Below are positions 1 through 10,803 of a stretch of DNA of 64,000 nucleotides, in pieces. The DNA lies in NCBI GenBank assembly GCA_023014335.1, contig JAECYW010000002.1:4278001-4342000 (forward strand). Direction: 5' to 3'. Under the pieces are notes generated by a model that saw only the letters and a list, made by a program, of their open reading frames with translations, was not told the origin of the DNA and made no database searches. This DNA comes from Galerina marginata. Lineage: Eukaryota; Basidiomycota; Agaricomycetes; Agaricales; Galerinaceae. The position numbers were made by a program, and so were the translations under genes. Numbering within the stretch: position 1 is the stretch's first letter; each line of letters opens with the position of its first letter.

Positions 1-738
1 CCGAGTTCCAACTGAAATCCCAACCAAGACTCAAATGAAAGTCAAATGAAGCCCAACCGAGCTACTCTGAACGACCCTAATGTTGAACTTTTCCTTCTGG
101 ACTCCGCCCTACTTTGTGCTGTCACGACTCTCGCTACCCACATCCAAATCAACAACCCAAATGAACGTCAAATGAAGGTCAGATGTAAGGTCAAATGGTC
201 TACTCTGAATAACCTATGGGCTTTTTGTAATTATGTAATTATGGCTCAACGGATTTCAGTCTACATTCCTTCTGAGCTCTAAAAAGGAGGAGTTTTACCA
301 CAGTCACGTGTCAAAAGGTTGAACGCAGCTTGCCGCTTTGATTCTCGTCACCAATGCTACTTTGCCCCTGCCATCTTCTCTGCACCATGTGAGTGTTAAT
401 TTTCAGTTTACCTTTTCGTCCGGGTCCCATCGTGCTGACTTTTTATTTCAGTCTCATGTAGCCCTTTCCTTCTGACGTGGTTCTGGACTTGCCGTTCGCG
501 GTTCGTGCGAGGCGCTTCGAAGAGCAATCGAAGAGAGACGTTGCTCCAACACACTGCTACCCATAGCCTTAAGCTTGAGCAATTGTAGCGCCTCTATTCC
601 AAGAAAGCCCTCTATTTTCCGTTCTCCTGTACAAATGATATAGGACCAGGTATACGTTCGTACTGCGGTAGTCCTCTGGTGGACCAGGGCAAATAATGAA
701 AAAGACGCCAAGTCTGGCGTACATTAACCACACCAAGC

Positions 739-1481
739 TCAAGGCGCTTTCTCAGCACCATCCCTGTCCCTGCTAACTTTGCCACTGCGACGGTGGTGTT
801 CTGATGCGGCCTTCAGGTACAGCTTGAGCATTGCCCGCACAGGCCAATGATCTTCGTATTTCTGAATAATTACATGGCGCCTCTCAACCTGCAAAACATA
901 TGACCTCTGCCTTAGGATAAATGCCCAGAAATACCGAACAAAAATGCCCACCGTTTTACACAAGTTCGTGACCTTATTACTATTCTGTTTGCTGTATGAC
1001 TTGGTATTGTCAAGTTCGATATCTGCGAGCTCTTTTGTATATTTCTGGAAGGTCCAAGCAAGTCCGGTCGAGAAGTCAGTCAGGGAAGTCCTCCGGATTG
1101 ACCTTAACTTACGTTCACTTTGGCAAATTCATCCTTTCCCCAAGGAGCGAGAACTTCCTCGATGTTGTATCCTCCTGATCTTGGTCGGCCTGGTTCCCCT
1201 ACCGGTTTCTGTATCTTCGTTGGCCTGATCTCCGCCTCCTCTTCAGGGAGAGAGGATAGCTCCGACTCGCCGTCGCTGTTTGCTTGATCCTGATCTTCTT
1301 CGTCAGAGCAGGTAACTGAAGGGGTCAGCTCACGTTCAGGCTGAGATAGCGTGAGCCTGTTTGACTTTACGGGTCGTCTGGCAGCAAACTCGATGCGAGG
1401 GGTGATAATTGGGTTTATGGACAAAACTTTGACAGAAAATGGGATGCGGTGAGTGATCAATGGGAGTGGTCGAGATAGCAT
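739..1481 (-). CDS. GEPGRP-motif protein of unknown function, copy 1
   Basis: I do not recognise a characterised function. The first in-frame ATG is at 1481. The N-terminal part carries two copies of a short motif, PLPLITHRIPF and NPIITPRIEF, then an acidic Ser/Glu stretch, then the block GEPGRPRSGGYNIEEVL, which resembles an AT-hook core followed by a helix. Two introns can be read: one after AKVN (starts gtaagt, ends ccttccag) and one after NSNK (starts gtcacg, ends tttgcag). The last exon reads YEDHWPVRAMLKLYLKAAS and stops at 739. A paralogue with the same exon order and the same motifs lies at 43815-44623, which is the main support that this is a real gene. The GEPGRP block is common in Agaricomycete hypothetical proteins, often in many copies. 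DNA binding is inference only. Confidence 0.62.
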
Positions 1482-2286
1482 TCTGTTGAGCGAAACAAAT
1501 TGCTGGGGCAAACTAACTCTTTTAAATGAAGTTGTTGTATTCTCAGGCCTCTCCACATGTATATTGTTCTGCGAACTGACTCGCGTTGCATATTCTGGTA
1601 CAACTCACGTCCATGTTGTGTTCAGGAGTTCGATCCTCGAACCCCTGCCTTTGTCCTTCCGACCTTCCCATGGTGAAGTCTTTCTCCGTTAACAATATGA
1701 GCAAGGAAGTTTAGGGTCGCTAAAGTCCTACAATTCAATGCTAACTTGAAGTAAGATGATCCGTGTTCACTTTTTTTATTCTACCGGAAGTTTCAACTGA
1801 TGGCTTGAGACCAGCCGTTCTGGTGGGAAAAAAATAGCGATTTTGTATCCATATTTTTATTTCATCCAGGAGGTCGGCATGGAAGGAAGGAAGGAATGTA
1901 TTACCGGGGAGGGTCGTCGGTTGGAATCTAGGTTCTCAGGCGCATTCGTCGTGACCGGGTGACGATCTCGATTTTCCTTTGCGCTTGCGTTTTCTCACGT
2001 TTCTCCATCCTTGGTGCACTCCGTGCCTAGGCGCTCTCAGTCTCAGGTTCTAAACCACGATCAAACTGAGTCACGAACAAACCCTCCACTCCTAACGACA
2101 ATTACCCCACTTCCAGTACATGGATTATGACTCGCTCGCCTGACTCGCCAATGTAACGATCAGATTCAACTTGCCCACTCACTGACATTCCTTCCCGTGG
2201 CTCTTTAAATACCGATGGCGTCAAACTGCCCATCATCGCACCCTCGACCGCCATTCCACTCATCGCTCACATCTTAGACCTTCACC
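1482..2286. other. intergenic region between divergent genes
   Basis: No coding signal is seen. This stretch separates the minus-strand gene ending upstream from the plus-strand WD40 gene, so it should hold both promoters. Open frames here lack family similarity and do not continue across plausible introns. Confidence 0.5.
2203..2212 (+). promoter_or_regulatory. TATA-like element upstream of the WD40 gene
   Basis: The string CTTTAAATAC lies about 75 bp before the ATG at 2287, a plausible position for a TATA-like box. This is a position argument only. Confidence 0.3.
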
Positions 2287-3904
2287 ATGTGCCTACAACA
2301 GGTTTCGACAGCAAATCTATCCAAAAACGTGTGTTTCACAGCTTTTGCCTTCCCTTCATGTTCGTTGGCTTATATCCCGTTCCCCGCAGGGTTATTTTCT
2401 GCGCGGCAGGCTTGAGGGACATCGCGGTCCTATCAACTGCTTTGCTATTATTGGGGATGCCGAACTTCTTGCGAGTGGAGGTGGGTCGTGAGACGACATG
2501 CAGATTATAATCCGATTTTAACCAACTCATTCAGGCGACGATGAATGTGTTTATATCTGGGATTTAAAGAGTTTGAAATGGAGCGAGACGCTTACGGATC
2601 CTGGAGCGCATTGGGGTCAAATTACCTGCCTTATCTGGTGTCATGCACCCGACGATTTATCGGGAAACGGGCTGTTATGCTTTGGGACGGGAAGAGGCCG
2701 ACTGGTCGTCTATCGACGCCAACGCAGAAGAGTCAGTTTTCAGTTTTCAATTGGCGCCCCGATTGCGTTTTAACATCTACAATCAAAGAACCAGGTTGTC
2801 GAAGCCTGTGATACTCAGATTTTCAACCTCGGAAGCAGCGTGGAAGCTCTCGCCTTCGATGCCGCTCACTACCGTTTGGTAGCAACAAGCCACAACGGCA
2901 CCGTCAAAATGTTTCATTTGGAGAAAAATGGTAACTCGATATTTTCTGTTGCTAAATTCGACGGTTAACCATCCGTCAGGCATCTTGTCGGCTGCATTAT
3001 GGAGTGTAGAGCACACTGAAGCAATTCCACGTTCAGTACACTTCCTCAGCGGCGGCGAGGACGTCGTGATCTATTGCCTTGAGACAGGAGAAATGTGAGA
3101 TTTTTTCCTTTGGAATCTTAAGACGAACTTGAATAGCACAAACTGGAACCAGGTCATACCGGGATTCGCAGACATCAGCTGTAAAACAATCGAAATCCAT
3201 CAAGAGCCCAATGTTTGTTCCCTTGTTCTTGGGGGGGTGTCGATATTATTGTTAATCTTTGATTTTTAGTGGCAGCGCTTGTGTTGATGAAGCTGGGAAG
3301 AATGTTGTGATTGACAATATTGGCACAGGTTTTGAAGTGTATCCAGTCGGCCGTTCTACCGCAACGCACTTTTTCGAGGTCCCGACTGTGCGGCGACATA
3401 TTAGAACAGTGACGTTCTGTGAAAAGGGAATGTCGATTGTTGGTGGCAGTGACCACGGCAGGGTCTACCTATTCAACCTTAAGAAGTCAGAACCCCGTGT
3501 GATATTGACCCACGGAGGCCCATTCTCCTTAATCCAGGCGGTAGTGGTGAGTTTCCCGATTCAGTTTAACGGTTCCAGGTATTGACCTTTCTCTCTCTCT
3601 TCCCCAGTCTGTTAGTTCAGATGAACGTCATCTCATCGTAAGCGGGTCTTCTGATAACAAATCAGATATCTGCATATGGGAAAAGCCAGTCAGTAATCAT
3701 CTTGTTCTCTCAGCTGTGATGATAACGCATGTTCTTTGGAAGACCAAACGCGCCCAAGAGCGGAGAATGGGCCAGGATCAGCGTCGATGGAAGTTGCTCG
3801 TAATTCTAGCCCTCGTTAGCACCACTGCGATTATGTTGTTGAAATCTTGGTTTCTTGTATTGAGCATGGTCAGATTTTGGCACCTCCTTTTAGACCGGAA
3901 TTAG
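2287..3904 (+). CDS. WD40-repeat protein with a C-terminal membrane segment, copy 1
   Basis: The ATG at 2287 opens a short exon (MCLQQVSTANLSKN) spliced by an intron gtgtgt...ccgcag. The next exons read a WD-type blade: GHRGPINCFAIIGDAELLASGG, intron, DDECVYIWDL (GH start, WD-like end), then a blade with LLCFGTGRGRLVVY, one with VEALAFDAAHYRLVATSHNG, one with FLSGGEDVVIYCLETGEM, and one ending DNKSDICIWEKP near 3690. After that the frame runs through a basic stretch and a hydrophobic segment, KLLVILALVSTTAIMLL, to a stop at 3904, so the protein may be membrane anchored. Two relatives occur in the window: a broken copy at 16977-18990 and a more distant gene at 45029-46636, which also ends in a hydrophobic tail. 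WD40 propellers are scaffolds; no partner can be inferred. The exon around 3130-3270 is uncertain. Confidence 0.68.
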
Positions 3905-3924
3905 CTGATTTGGTTGGTAGGAAC

Positions 3925-4772
3925 TCGTATTTCTGCCGTTGAGCTCCCATGGCCCTTTCGTCACCCCGGCCGGCGACGCTATTCAAATCATTCGCCCCTG
4001 CTACGAGAAAACATTTGACGAATATTCTCAGACACTCTATGAGGGCATTTTAGAACAGCTTCATCACCGTCTGCTGTGCAAGATTCTGAGGGTGGACTCA
4101 CAAATTGCGCTGGAAGGTCACATGACTCAAGGCGACGTAGAGGCAAGGGGTGATTGGCGGGTTGCTCCCCGGGGTAGACCACAGTTGACTGACCAGGATC
4201 TGGGCCGTTGGCATCAACTGGCTGCATGTGTTGAACTTCAGTTCTGGAACTGTGTCACCGACAGTTGCGTGTGTATCTTTGATTGGCAGACATGTGTTGT
4301 CCTTTACATTTCCTTGTAGAATTGGTCAGTATCTCAGAAACTTATTTGTGGTAGCATTCAGAATGTAGATCGACTATGTCGTCTGACAAGTGTAAAAAAA
4401 GGAGGCATGGACGATTAGAATGGCGATGTTCTGCTGCAGATCAGGGCCGTTTGTCTAGTCTTATGGACACCGTATTCCTCGGATTTCCTCACCCAGTTAC
4501 ACTAGAAAACAACCCGTCTTGGGACCGAACAAGCCTGTCGACGTCCTGGAGGCTGGCGCTGGGTGCAAGACGAGCCGTCATCACTCCGATCGTCAATTCG
4601 AAGATGGCGGCGATATGAGGGTTCGCCGCTGTCTTCGGGCAGTTCACCTCAGCACCTTCCCCTTGAGGTGGAGCTCATCGACGTCGACCCCGTGGACATC
4701 GACGACGCTTGGGATGTCCTTGACCGACCGGAGTCGTCGTACTTCATACCCTGCTTAGTTGAGAGTGTATAA
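3925..4772 (+). pseudogene. downstream coding remnant accompanying the WD40 gene
   Basis: The stretch from about 3940 aligns by eye with 18730-18990, downstream of the second WD40 copy; both contain a reading like ILEQL(H/D)...LL. The reading frames of the two copies differ, so at least one is shifted. Further on, 4650-4772 reads an acidic C-terminus (LPLEVELIDVDPVDIDDAW) to a stop. It could be the tail of the WD40 gene or a separate small gene. No known domain is seen. Confidence 0.3.
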
Positions 4773-4939
4773 AGTCACTTTTCATTAATTATTCGAAGTA
4801 GTAAAAAATCGTGGAGCCAGGGCTCAAAACGATCTATTTTCCCAACTTTATGCCATAATTTGTAGTTTCTTTTACCATAATCTAAGGCTGATGCTTACAT
4901 AACACTTTAGTGGTCCAGCATTCAAAGTTGAGGTTGTAA

Positions 4940-5796
4940 CAGGCTCTTACCCAGCTGTCGTTGCGGGGTCTTCAAAAAAACGAGATACATCCTAGCCGTA
5001 GAATTTATATATTTCTTGACCTGCGAAATTTAAGGTTTATATTACAAATACGATCATTGATGCAATCATTTATTTCATTTAGCGCAACTCTTATTTTTTG
5101 AACCCCTCCACGACGGCTGGCATTTTACAAAGGTAAACAATCAGCCACCACGGTGATGGTGGATCAAATTTCCATTTCAGGTATTACATCTCGGCGTCGC
5201 ATCATCGCATTTCATAGCCGCCCTCTCGAATGCATGGACGCAGCACTCCTTTCTCTCCCCTCATGGTCAATTTAATGTACGCCTTCGCTCATTTGACTTT
5301 GCGAGAATCGTAAGCTGCAGCTGCGAACATAAAAATAAAGCTGAATTTCCATGACCAACGGCAATCCTCTCAGCCTGACAGTGAGTTTATGGCTGGCTTT
5401 TGTAAGGAATGCAGTAAGAGGAAGGGTCTGAAATACAACTGGTGGCTGTATGCTGCATAAATATTAAAGATACTATGATTATCGACAGGATTAAACGTGC
5501 GGAAGTTGAGTGGAACTCGAGGGAACTCGAAGCATGACGGGCAAAGTGAGAGTTCCCGAAAAGGAAGTACAAACGGCGCAGAGCCCTGAGTGGCCGATTG
5601 TTTACCTTTGTAAAATGCCAGCCGTCGTGGAGGGGTTCAAAAAATAAGAGTTGCGTTAAATGAAATAAATGATTGCATCAATGATCGTATTTGTAATATA
5701 AACCTTAAATTTCGCAGGTCAAGAAATATAAATTCTACGGCTAGGATGTATCTCGTTTTTTTGAAGACCCCGCAACGACGGCTGGGTAAGAGCCTG
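4940..5796. mobile_element. non-autonomous Mutator-like element (long-TIR MITE)
   Basis: The element starts CAGGCTCTTACCCAGC and ends with its reverse complement apart from one base. The terminal inverted repeats are about 209 bp long (4940-5148 and 5588-5796) and nearly perfect, with one T/C change close to the ends and a 2-bp TA-run length difference. It is flanked by a perfect 9-bp direct repeat, AGGTTGTAA (4931-4939 and 5797-5805). Long TIRs, CAG...CTG ends and a 9-bp target duplication are the signature of the Mutator superfamily. The roughly 440-bp interior has no convincing reading frame, so it must have been moved by a transposase encoded elsewhere. The near identity of the arms indicates a recent insertion. 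Confidence 0.88.
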
Positions 5797-5805
5797 AGGT
5801 TGTAA

Positions 5806-7144
5806 GGCTTGTGTCAGTTGGCCTTGATTAACTTTTACCTAGGTCAAACCTAGGTTGGTCGCAACTTGGTTCTTGTTTTACCTTGGTCATGCCCAGGACC
5901 TGGCTCGTTTCTAGGCAGGATTTGATTTGAAGCCTGAACTACATATGCTTCAGGACTTCAGCGTTCCGATGTCAGCCCGGGCTGTTCGTTTCCCGGCCCC
6001 ATTCGCCGTCACCCGACGAGACGCGTAGACTTGCTGGAAGTCCACCTCCTCAGCCCCTTGCGTGCTCTTGCCAAGGAGAGACCGCACAGCCTTCGATCTG
6101 CAGAACTGGTTAGGACAGGTTAGGACTATTCTTATTTTTAGACGCCAAAGAAGACAGCGCCGTGCATGGGCGCTTATTTTTCCTGGCTGCCCGTCGGATT
6201 TTTGGCGCGATACTGATGTCAGGGGGTGAAATTAAATAACTAAATAATAAATAATAAAAATAATCGGAAAAGGAAAGGGGAGGAGGAAAGGAAAGAATAT
6301 CGAGGAATCAGCGTCGTCAACCTACATTTTTGTCCGATCTGAAGCATTGACTATGCGCCTACTTCTTGGGAATCACAGTCCTGAGGGAAGAACTCGCAAG
6401 CAGCGAGGGAATATCCAAAATTGCAGATATTTTTGATTTTGCGGCCCTGCGGGGCTGTGAAGAAACAAATACTCGCTTAGATCAGGAATAATAGATTTTT
6501 CAAGAGTTTTAGTTGGTTTGATAACAGATACTCGCTTAGATCCAAGTGGACAACAAAAAAAAATGTATCTGATTTGCGACGGTTCCTGAACAGTGACCAG
6601 AAACGCCTTACTTGCTGCAAAGCTAGACCACGATCATTTGTTACACTACCCAGATATGACAATAACTCAATTACAATAAAAAATTTACAGATGTGCAGCT
6701 ATTACAAACAGAATAAAAATTATAAAAGACTTGTAGTGAATAGATCAGGTAACCCCCACGGTAAAAAATTCTGACTTGTACCCACAGCCATGGGCTTACA
6801 CGGATGAGGGTAGACGGAATGTAAAAGCCAGAGAGCCAGCACTACCCACAGTCGGTCGCAGTCAGGGGAGTGACTGAACAGGCGAGGTCTTGACAAACAG
6901 ACCTTGCCGATGCATCCAGAACGTCAATTGACGCGAAGGTCACGATCTGCAAGGTTCAATGCGGCAGCCAAATGACAATGACAACGTTGCATTGAGATTG
7001 TTCACAGTCACGCATGAGCCACGACAGACCATCGCCGCTGCCGCAATGTCGGGCGCTGATCTTACAGGCCACGCACGACTGCGGTTGTGTCAGAGCCGGT
7101 TTCGTGAGCCTTGTAACGTCAAATGCAGAGCATGAATTCTACAT
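5806..7144. other. intergenic, no gene seen
   Basis: AT-rich in the middle (6230-6280, 6640-6730). It holds a short direct repeat ATACTCGCTTAGATC near 6469 and 6528 and a short ACCTAGGT pair near 5840. No open frame has family similarity or plausible introns. Confidence 0.5.
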
Positions 7145-7153
7145 GGTAAACGA

Positions 7154-8287
7154 GAGCACTTATCACTCCCCCCCGCGTTCCTGGTGGAATCCAGTGGAAT
7201 CCACTCATTCCTGTGGAATGCTGAGGAATGCTACTATGGCAGAGAGCCCTGCCAAATTGTCATTCCTGTGGCACCTTATTCCTGTGGAATGAGACCAAAT
7301 TCCTCTTTTGGAGAGGAACAGGCCACTGGAATAGAGAGGAGTGGAATCCACCAGCCAAATAACACGTAAATATTTAATTTTCAGTGCTTATCTAATATAT
7401 TTGGAACTATTTGTGTACAATACTAATAGGTCTGAGTCTTAAAAAAATTCTCACAGTAAAAATATTCAATTTACTTAAGTATTACCTAATATACAGCTAT
7501 TCCTCTTGTTGTTTTTTAGAAAAAAGAAATACAAATAAAACAAGGATATAGGCTATTTATACACTTTATAAACAAAACCAAACATTGTAACACATCAAAA
7601 ACTGTTATTTGGATACCTTCCTAAACAGGTAATCTATATTTGGAAAAAAAAATTTCAAAGACTCGTGTTTTTTCGTCTTTTTTGGGTTTTTCTCGTCATC
7701 AGAAGCAGCTAGTCACATGATTTCAACTGATATATGATTTTTAGATCAGGCTGCATGGTTACTATTTTTGGCAAAAAGTTCCCACGGTATGTAAATCTGC
7801 CTAAATATAGCAATAGAACCCTACAAAAATTATGGCATATTTATATTTGGAATCTCCTGAAAATTCTGAATCCGATGATACCCTATTGACTCTGAATTTC
7901 CCACCTACAGATCATGTAAAATATATATATTTAATAGGCCATAGGGTATATATAGTAATTAGTTTTGGATTTTTCAAAGGACCAATGGTGAAGTGGTTAA
8001 AGTGTCTGTGGCTATGGCTATGGACAGGTCTTGGGTTCAATTCATGCATATGCATGTTATTTTATTCCTGGACTTGTTCAAGTACAAGTCAGATATGTCT
8101 TAAGTCATTCCACCACTGGATTCCACTGGATTCCACTTGGTGGAATGGCAAAATAGAATTCCACTGAAGTTGGCTTTGGCATTCCACAGGAATCCACACC
8201 CATTCCAGTGGATTCCACAGCCATTCCACAGGATTCCAGTGGAATTCGGCCATTCCTCTCGGAATAGGTGGGGGAATAGAAAGTACT
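7154..8287. mobile_element. non-autonomous DNA transposon with subterminal GGAATCC repeats
   Basis: A direct repeat GGTAAACGA flanks the segment (7145-7153 and 8288-8296). The two ends match as imperfect inverted repeats: left AGCACTTATCACTCCCCC, right (reverse complement) AGTACTTTCTATTCCCCC. Just inside each end lie clusters of TGGAATCCA / TTCCTGTGGAAT motifs (7176-7345 and 8105-8260), in the arrangement of subterminal transposase-binding repeats. The centre is very AT-rich and carries no transposase. A target duplication of 8-9 bp with clustered subterminal repeats fits hAT or Kyakuja-Dileera-Zisupton-type elements; I cannot choose between them from sequence alone. Confidence 0.68.
7978..8050 (+). 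other. decayed tRNA-like / pol III promoter segment
   Basis: TGGTGAAGTGG (7986-7996) matches the tRNA A-box consensus TRGYNNARNNG exactly. GGTTCAATTCA (8034-8044) matches the B-box GGTTCRANNCC at all but the last base. The start-to-start spacing is 48 bp, within the usual range. The T-arm does not pair well and no clear anticodon arm forms, so this is not a working tRNA gene but a tRNA-derived piece, as in SINEs, lying inside the transposon. A 7-bp hairpin GACTTGT/ACAAGTC follows at 8071-8090. Confidence 0.45.
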
Positions 8288-8296
8288 GGTAAACGA

Positions 8297-9727
8297 CGGG
8301 GTGGGTAAGTAGGTGTACAATACATAGAAATGCAGTAACGTACCTGGCACCTTTTCGCCGTCTGTTGTCGCCCTCACACTCGCACTCGCCGTCGTAGCTG
8401 CTATTACCATCCTCCCACTCATTGCAGTTCCTGTATTACTCTTCCTTTTGTAATGGCGGCCACAGTTGCACACCTCCCGGTGAGTTTTCAGGAGCTGACT
8501 GTTATGCAGGTTGGATGGCGGGGTGGGGTGAGGCCAGGCATGTAGGTATGGAGTGAAGGGCCTCCTAAGGCCCTTCTTTCAATTCCTGCATGTTTTTGAC
8601 AAGCCCAATCCATCCAAAGTCGGCCCACATCACAAAGATGGGAAGGGCACACGACGAGGGCATTCTAGTGAGTGAAGAACCTGAATATTGCAAAATTAGT
8701 AATAAAGGAAAGCAAGATGGGGGAATGGTATCTACATTGAAGGTGTAATTGAGCATTTGGAAGTGTAGAATCATGTTTGAGCAGAGAGGAGGGTGAAGGA
8801 AGTCAAGAATGATCGTGTGGAGAGGACTGAAGGTTCATTTCTTTATCTTACGTAATACATTCAAAGCCCGCTCAGTATCAGTACTTATCAGTATCAACCC
8901 CAGAGTCCCAGACATGAGTATCGCGCCGGATTTGGCAACAAGGTCACATGTTGCAGAAATTCCATCGTACTTCGTCAGGTGACCATCACCATCCAGCATG
9001 TTTCGGATTCCCGTTACTGAAGTGCTATGCGGCTTGCTATGAATATGGCTTAACAGCCTTTGAATAAAAATTATGAACATGTCTTATAAGTTCAATGTTC
9101 TGTAAACTATGGACTGGAAATGAAAACAAAAATTTCAAGTTTGCCGATTTCACCAAGCCCAACCAAGCCCTTACAAAGCGCACACCAGGAAGAGACCAAC
9201 GATACCAGAATATGACCAAATTATACCAAACCCAACCTGAAGTAGATTTTTGGAGTAGAGCCTGCAATAGAGTACTCTGAGGTAGACCTGAGAAGTTGGA
9301 AAGTGTTCCGTTTCTAGATGTTGACACAGAGTTCTAAGTGTTCGAATATTTGATGAAAAATGACGTCATAAGAGTGCCTTCATGAGACGAAAGGACGGCG
9401 TGGTCGGAGAGGATAGCTGAGGGAGGGATTATACTAGGCGAACGTACTGCGCTAGCTCTCCATCTCGTACAAAAAACACCTTACGCAACAACTGTATATA
9501 CTATGTAGAAGTTTCAACGAGATCTTTCATTTCAAGCATTACTTTTAGAATAATTAAAATTAATCCCAGTACATATTTGAGGCAAATAATTTGGGGGAAA
9601 AAATACTGGCAGTGCCAGTTATCAGGTTCTTTCTAGATCTTAATCTTCACTTTCACTAATTTGGCATCCGATCCACCTCTGAATTTATCCAAGTAAATAT
9701 CAAGACAACCTCTTGGGACAATGTGTT
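8297..9727. other. no recognisable gene
   Basis: Scattered open frames of 60-96 codons on both strands share no family features and lack consistent introns. I see no repeat ends here. Confidence 0.45.
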
Positions 9728-10420
9728 CTAGAAGAAAGAGTTCAGGGACCAGCACCATGGACTGCCTTCCATTCTGCGTCGACGCCGTGTGGGGAATGCA
9801 CGAAAAACAGTGAGCCGAAGAAACGTGGAGAGCAATCGAATTCCGTAAATCCTCGGCTGACGCGACGTCTCGAGACCATGGGCTGTCGCAACTTTCTGTA
9901 AATCAGGTTTTCGCATGTATTCATTTGCATTGAGCGTAACGACGATGTGAGACAATGAGCCTGAGGTCTCTTTGGCTTTCTGGTTTACTGGAGTGGGCAA
10001 ATATTGGAGTGTACCAAGATAGTCTCGGAGCTGACGTGGCAAAGACTTCCTTTGATGGTTGGCCGGACATCCAAATCTAAAAACTGTGTTGCAGATACAT
10101 TTGAAACTTGGAAGAGGGTAAGTTGTTGATGCTGATGCTTCGTACAGAGAAGTGCCCAATACAAGGGCGGGCGAAGCGTGGGTTGAACGGCAGAATGCAG
10201 CGAAGTCCTTGCATGTCGAGGTTCGCTCTGCGAAACAAAACCCATACAAAATATGAGAAAGGAGAGCCTCGCGTAGCGCATCTGCAGATCCACGTCCTGA
10301 GCAAAGGATGGTTGGCAAATCCAGGCCATGATTTTTCAACTCGGCGAGAAGGTCGCCTAGGGGGCAATGAAAGAGAAACATTCGGTATAGCCACCAGGAC
10401 TTTCCAAAAAAATTAAAGTC
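9728..10420 (-). pseudogene. uncharacterised 230-codon open frame, probably a relic
   Basis: A single open frame runs without a stop from about 10420 to 9728 but has no ATG near its upstream end; the first ATG is some 16 codons in (MFLFHCPLGDLLAELKNHGL). The middle reads NEYMRKPDLQKVATAHGLE, a helix-like block of a kind I associate with mushroom hypothetical proteins next to transposons, but the match is weak. The C-terminus is Arg-rich and does not look conserved. It may be an exon of a larger gene or chance. Confidence 0.28.
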
Positions 10421-10510
10421 TTGCACCAGTCAACATCACCTTCTGCCAACATTCAACTTAAAGAGTTGATGTACCTTCTGGACGTGATTCTGGGTAATTA
10501 TGGTGAACGT
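10421..10510 (+). pseudogene. fragment of the nuclease-like domain also found at 21.2 kb
   Basis: The frame reads LKELMYLLDVILGNYGERF followed by ENFAWCRR. The gene at 19382-21580 (minus) reads LKDVLDVILGNYGQVCDNVPW at the start of its first domain, so this is a second copy of that domain's N-terminus. Similarity ends after about 30 residues. The rest of the domain is missing or unrecognisable, so the fragment is not functional alone. Confidence 0.5.
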
Positions 10511-10803
10511 TTTGAAAATTTTGCTTGGTGCCGTCGGTCAACAATACAGGCAACCAACTCCACGTCGCGCCAGGGTTGGGTATCGACCGTTTACCCGGAC
10601 ATTTTCAAGAAGAGCAAGACATTCATACGGCCAACGGGGGTGGCTCCGACCTTTATGCGAGTGGGGACAACGATTCTAGCGAGGATGACAATATTGGGGA
10701 TCAGAAGGATCGGAGGGGAGGGGAAGTGAGTACTGCCAACGTTCTGGAACTGGGCAATCCAGCTAACGCTCTGATTTGAAAGCCTAGCGACAGCCAACCT
10801 TCC

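Noticed and set aside
1..480. Short TCAAATGAAGGTCA-like strings as a tandem repeat
   Set aside because: Irregular spacing and few copies; not distinguishable from low complexity.
6468..6543. 15-bp direct repeat ATACTCGCTTAGATC as a target-site duplication
   Set aside because: Only about 45 bp lies between the copies and there are no terminal repeats.
7978..8050. Functional tRNA gene
   Set aside because: A and B boxes are present but the T-arm and anticodon arm do not fold properly.
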